DNA from: Streptomyces changanensis
GTDB taxonomy: Bacteria; Actinomycetota; Actinomycetes; Streptomycetales; Streptomycetaceae
Reading direction: 5' to 3'
Length of the DNA: 64,000 nt
Assembly: GCF_024600715.1 (NCBI RefSeq)
Contig: NZ_CP102332.1
Coordinates: 5,022,001 to 5,086,000, forward strand
Shown here: positions 60,894 to 64,000 of the stretch, in pieces
Position numbering within the stretch: position 1 is the stretch's first letter
Layout: every line of letters begins with the position of its first letter
The notes under the pieces: model-generated
The model's database searches: none
Seen by the model: the letters and a program-made list of their open reading frames with translations, nothing else
What the model was told of the DNA's origin: nothing
Position numbers and translations under genes: made by a program

Positions 60894-62957
60894 ATGGACC
60901 TCACCGTCCCCTCCCCGGCCCCGACCCCGTCCCGGCGCACCCAGGCCCGCCCCGGCGGGCGGGCCCACCCACCGCCCGCCGCCCACGGCCGACCCCCCGC
61001 CGCGCCACCCGGCGGACCCCCGTCCGTCCACCACGCCCTCGTCGGCGTCGCCCTGCCCGGACTGGCCGTCTCCCCCGAACACGGACAGCTCACCGGCCAC
61101 GGCCTCGAAGGGTTCTACCAGTCCGGACGACGACTTCTCTCCCGGTGCCACCTGCGCGTCTTCGGCCGCGAACCCGTCCCCGTCCAGGGCAGGCTGGTCT
61201 CAGCGTCCCGCGCCCGGTTCGTCGCCCTCGTTCGTACCCCCGCCGACCCCGGCCCGGACCCGGGCGTCGCCGTGGAACGCTCCAGGGACGCCGACGGCTC
61301 CGAACGGATCACCCTGCGCAACGCGACCGGCCGGCCCCTGCGCGTCCCGGTCGAGCTCACCCTCGGCACGGACCTCTCCGCACTCGCCGCCATCGCGTCG
61401 GGACGCCCCGGCCCCGAGCTCCGCCCCTCCGTGTACGGCTCGGGACTGCGCTGGTCGGCACCGAGTGGCGGCCAGTCCGTCGTCACCGCCGAGCCCCCGC
61501 CGAAGGACGCGCTCGCGTCCACCGGACTGCTCCGCTGGGAGCTCGACGTCGACGCGGGAGCCGCCCGCACCATCACCTTGCACGTCCACGCCGGGCGGCC
61601 CCTCAGACCGGCCGCCCGGTCGAGCGGCCGGATCCTCTCCGACGCCCGGGCGGAAGGGGACGACCCCCGTGCCGCGAGGCTCCTCGCCACCGCCCTCGAC
61701 GACCTCCGCTCCCTCCTCGTCCGCGACCCCGCCCACCCCGCCGACCTCCACCTGGCGGCCGGAGTCCCCTGGCGCACCGGCCCCGCCCCGGCCGAGACCC
61801 TCTGGGCCGCCCGTATGCTCCTCCCGCTCGGCACCCGACTCGCGGTCGACACCCTGCGCGGCGTCGCCCGTTCCCTGGACGGTGCCACCGGCGCGTCCGC
61901 CGGACGCGTCCCCGGGCCGCTCCGCGACGCCGGTCCCCACCTTCCGCCGGCCTGCACCGGAGTGGAGGCCACGCTCGCCTTCCCCGCCGTCCTCGCCGAG
62001 GCCCGCCTGTGGGGGCTCCCGGAGCAGGACCTGGCCGAGCTGCTGCCGGCGGCGGAACGCTGCCTGGCGTGGCTCTGCGCCGCCGTCGACGACGACGGGC
62101 TGGTGGCCGAGCCGGGACCAGCCGCCGGTGTGCGGCGCGCGGAGACACAGGCCCACGCCCACCGGGCCGCCCTGCTCGGTGCCGACCTGCTGGAGGCGTG
62201 CGGTCGGGACGGCGCCGACGCATGGCGCGACCGCGCCCACGCCATCCGGCGCCGCTTCCGCGAGAGTTTCTGGCTGGACGACCCGACCGGCGGCCGCCCC
62301 GCCGCCGCGCTCACCACGGACGGCCGCCCCCTACCCCATCTGGGGTGTGCCGCGGCCCACCTGCTCGACACCGGACTGGTCGGCGGGGGAGGCCACGCAG
62401 GGGGACTACTCGACACGTTGCAGACCGAACAGGTCGCCCGGTTGCTCGGCAGCCCCGCGCTCGACACCGGCTGGGGCCTGCGCGGCCTCGGCACCAAGGA
62501 GCCCGGGCACAATCCGTTCGGCCACCGCGCGGGCGCCGTCCGCGTCCACGAGACCGCCGTCGCCGTCGTGGGCCTCGCCTCCGCCGGATACGAGAAGGAA
62601 GCGACCGGGCTGGTCCGCGGGCTGCTCGATGCGGCGGAGGCGTTCGCGTACCGGCTGCCGGAGATGTACGGCGGGGACCAGCGCACCGAGGGGGGCGCGC
62701 CCGTGCCGCACCCCTCCGCCTGCCGTCCCGCCGCCGTCGCCGCGGCCGCGGCCGTACACGTCCTCGCCGCTGTCGCGGGCATCCGCCCCGACGTCCCGGC
62801 CGGCACGGTCGCGCTGCACCCTCTGGGCGGTGCCCCCCTGGGCGCCCTGAGGCTCTCCGGGCTCAGTGTGGCGGGGGAGTCGTTCGCGGTGCGCGTGAGC
62901 AGGATGGGGCTCGGGATGGTCGAGGAGGCCGCCGCGGGACTCCAGTTGGGCGTGTGA
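60894..62957 (+). CDS. glycogen-debranching-type (amylo-alpha-1,6-glucosidase) protein
   Basis: This 687-residue protein has an N-terminal glycogen-debranching domain (GLAVSPEHGQLTGHGLEGFYQSGRRLLSRCHLRVFG; about 50-300). The C-terminal (alpha/alpha)6 barrel runs from about 310 to 680, with GVPWRTGPAPAETLWAARMLLPLG, GLRGLGTKEPGHNPFGHRAGAVRVHETAV and a YGGDQRTEGGAPVPHPSACRP active-site region. The first 45 residues are Pro/Arg-rich. It has no signal peptide, so it should be cytoplasmic. ATG 60894 begins MDLTVPS. The trehalose or glycogen pathway is likely, but no pathway genes are adjacent. Confidence 0.88.
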   Translation: MDLTVPSPAPTPSRRTQARPGGRAHPPPAAHGRPPAAPPGGPPSVHHALVGVALPGLAVSPEHGQLTGHGLEGFYQSGRRLLSRCHLRVFGREPVPVQGRLVSASRARFVALVRTPADPGPDPGVAVERSRDADGSERITLRNATGRPLRVPVELTLGTDLSALAAIASGRPGPELRPSVYGSGLRWSAPSGGQSVVTAEPPPKDALASTGLLRWELDVDAGAARTITLHVHAGRPLRPAARSSGRILSDARAEGDDPRAARLLATALDDLRSLLVRDPAHPADLHLAAGVPWRTGPAPAETLWAARMLLPLGTRLAVDTLRGVARSLDGATGASAGRVPGPLRDAGPHLPPACTGVEATLAFPAVLAEARLWGLPEQDLAELLPAAERCLAWLCAAVDDDGLVAEPGPAAGVRRAETQAHAHRAALLGADLLEACGRDGADAWRDRAHAIRRRFRESFWLDDPTGGRPAAALTTDGRPLPHLGCAAAHLLDTGLVGGGGHAGGLLDTLQTEQVARLLGSPALDTGWGLRGLGTKEPGHNPFGHRAGAVRVHETAVAVVGLASAGYEKEATGLVRGLLDAAEAFAYRLPEMYGGDQRTEGGAPVPHPSACRPAAVAAAAAVHVLAAVAGIRPDVPAGTVALHPLGGAPLGALRLSGLSVAGESFAVRVSRMGLGMVEEAAAGLQLGV

Positions 62958-62987
62958 CCACGCGCGGTCAGCCACGGGGCAACGCGA

Positions 62988-63038
62988 GGGGGGCGGGGGC
63001 GGGGGAGGGAGGGGGCGGGGGTGGGGGAGGCCCCCGCC
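62988..63038 (+). terminator. G-tract and hairpin after the glycosidase gene
   Basis: From 62988 to 63030 the plus strand is almost all G in runs of three to six separated by single C, A or T (eight runs), a strong G-quadruplex candidate. Its end forms a stem: GGCGGGGG (63014-63021) with CCCCCGCC (63031-63038). It lies 31 nt past the glycosidase stop and 59 nt before the Nudix gene, so it may stop transcription or affect DNA structure. Confidence 0.55.
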
Positions 63039-63076
63039 AGACGTCCCGACGACGTGTTTATCGTCAGGAAGACGAC

Positions 63077-63082
63077 TATGAT
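63077..63082 (+). promoter_or_regulatory. -10 element of the Nudix gene, likely leaderless
   Basis: TATGAT ends 6 nt before the ATG at 63089, which would put the transcription start at or next to the start codon, a leaderless arrangement common in streptomycetes. A weak GTGTTT at 63054-63059 could be -35. The dyad ATCGTC ... GACGA around 63061-63075 may bind the encoded regulator. Confidence 0.55.
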
Positions 63083-63088
63083 CGCGGC

Positions 63089-63859
63089 ATGCCCCCCTAC
63101 GACCCCTCGGCCTTCCCGCCCTTCGCCGTGACCGTCGACCTGGTCGTCCTCACCGTGCGCCGGCACGCGCTGTGCGCTCTGGTCGTCCGGCGTGGGGAGC
63201 CGCCGTTCCAGGGCCGCTGGGCGCTGCCCGGGGGGTTCGTACGGCCCGACGAGGATCTGGGCGCGGCCGCGGCGCGCGAGCTCGCCGAGGAGACCGGGCT
63301 GTGCGTGCACGACCCGGGCGACCCGACACCCGCTCCGGGCGCCGGTGCGCACCTGGAGCAGTTGGCGACGTACGGGGATCCCGAGCGCGACCCCCGCATG
63401 CGCGTGGTCAGCGTCGCCCACCTCGCCCTCGCGCCCGATCTGCCCGCACCCCGGCCGGGCGGTGACGCCAACAGCGTCCGCTGGGCGCCCGTGGAGGAAC
63501 TGCTCAGCCCCGAGACGGGCTTCGACCGCGGCGAGGAGCCGTCCGTCCCGCTCGCCTTCGACCACGGTCGCATCCTGGCGGACGGTGTGGAGCGCGCCCG
63601 GTCGAAGATCGAGTACTCCTCGCTCGCGACGGCCTTCTGCCCGCCCGAGTTCACCGTCGGCGAGTTGAGGCGCGTGTACGAGGCGGTGTGGGGGGTGGCC
63701 CTGGATCCGCGGAACTTCCACCGCAAGGTGACGGGAACGCCGGGCTTCCTCGTTCCGGCGGGAGGCACGACCACGCGCCAGGGCGGGCGTCCCGCGCAGC
63801 TGTTCCGCGCAGGTGGCGCGACCCTGCTCAACCCGCCGATGCTGCGTCCCGAGGTCTGA
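63089..63859 (+). CDS. NrtR-like Nudix regulator
   Basis: This 256-residue protein has a Nudix domain with a perfect Nudix box (GX5EX7REUXEEXGU, residues 49-71). The C-terminal winged-helix part (SSLATAFCPPEFTVGELRRVYEAVWG ... NFHRKV) is typical of NrtR, the NAD-metabolism repressor family. Many NrtR proteins lose Nudix activity, but here all catalytic positions are kept. ATG 63089 gives MPPYDPSAF. The NAD genes it would control are not in the window. It begins a new transcript after the glycosidase terminator. Confidence 0.88.
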   Translation: MPPYDPSAFPPFAVTVDLVVLTVRRHALCALVVRRGEPPFQGRWALPGGFVRPDEDLGAAAARELAEETGLCVHDPGDPTPAPGAGAHLEQLATYGDPERDPRMRVVSVAHLALAPDLPAPRPGGDANSVRWAPVEELLSPETGFDRGEEPSVPLAFDHGRILADGVERARSKIEYSSLATAFCPPEFTVGELRRVYEAVWGVALDPRNFHRKVTGTPGFLVPAGGTTTRQGGRPAQLFRAGGATLLNPPMLRPEV

Positions 63860-64000
63860 CGCGCCTGCGTGGCGGCGTCGGACGGTTGGGCACCCCGCAA
63901 CCGCCCGATGTGCGCGGAAAGTCCGAAATGCCGAGTTATTGTGCTGCGGTACCCACCCTGCCGCCGAGCGGTCTCACCTACCGCGAGAGAAACGATGCTC
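63860..64000. other. end of window, possible start of the next gene
   Basis: The last 141 nt are non-coding. A GAGAG at 63983-63987 followed by ATG at 63995 looks like the start of a plus-strand gene that continues outside the window; only two codons are visible. No claim is made about its product. Confidence 0.3.

Overview
This window looks like a core segment of a Streptomyces chromosome. GC content is very high, wobble positions are almost all G or C, and GTG/TTG starts are common. The gene order is the conserved actinomycete block recA-recX ... gluABCD ... miaB ... miaA, dapF, rshA, hflX ... lexA, nrdR-nrdJ ... rnhB, recQ-like. I recognise it from memory as syntenic with the S. coelicolor recA-to-rnhB neighbourhood; no alignment was run. 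I see no rRNA, tRNA, IS element, prophage, CRISPR array or biosynthetic cluster. The many very long overlapping open frames on the opposite strand are a high-GC artefact and are not annotated.

Layout. (1) 1-10.7 kb: a Nei-type DNA glycosylase (cut by the window edge) downstream of the giant helicase Lhr, an AraC regulator followed by an AzlC/AzlD amino-acid exporter pair, an alpha-toroid hypothetical, a DUF3046 protein and an AI-2E family membrane protein. (2) 10.7-15.1 kb, all minus: cydA-cydB, with an unusually short CydB, preceded by a NarL-type two-component system. (3) 15.1-19.3 kb: recA with a recognisable promoter and SOS box, then recX, and a convergent FAD monooxygenase. (4) 19.5-22.9 kb, minus: the gluABCD glutamate ABC importer ending in a strong hairpin. 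(5) 23.3-26.7 kb: an OmpR-type two-component system facing an orphan TAXI-type solute-binding protein. (6) 26.9-33 kb: the tRNA hypermodification genes miaB and miaA with a degenerate extradiol-dioxygenase-like gene, an MT0933-type antitoxin, an Ala/Glu-rich protein, a membrane protein and dapF. (7) 33.3-38.6 kb: the ppGpp enzyme rshA, a secreted M1 peptidase and the ribosome-associated GTPase hflX. (8) 38.8-44 kb: a lipoprotein trypsin-like protease, a class III aminotransferase-like protein lacking the PLP lysine, and a DinG-type helicase. (9) 44.2-49.3 kb: lexA with its SOS box, then nrdR-nrdJ. (10) 49.5-54.2 kb: a TerD protein, a YdbC/DUF4937 protein, a divergent TetR/ABC-F pair and an ADP-ribosylglycohydrolase. 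(11) 54.6-64 kb: rnhB, two actinobacterial hypotheticals, a RecQ helicase fused to a phosphoribosyltransferase-like domain, a DUF4192 protein, a glycogen-debranching-type glycosidase and an NrtR-like Nudix regulator.

DNA repair and nucleotide supply dominate: Nei, Lhr, RecA, RecX, DinG, LexA, NrdR/NrdJ, RNase HII and RecQ. The second theme is tRNA and ribosome state under stress: MiaA, MiaB, RshA, HflX and ABC-F. Most of the window is ordinary core genome. The points I would look at again are the lysine-less aminotransferase, the TAXI protein paired with a two-component system, the short CydB, the Cys-for-His extradiol-like protein, two genes whose 3' ends are repeated in tandem just past the stop codon, the TetR/ABC-F operator region, and an inverted pair of DnaA boxes upstream of the RecQ-like helicase.
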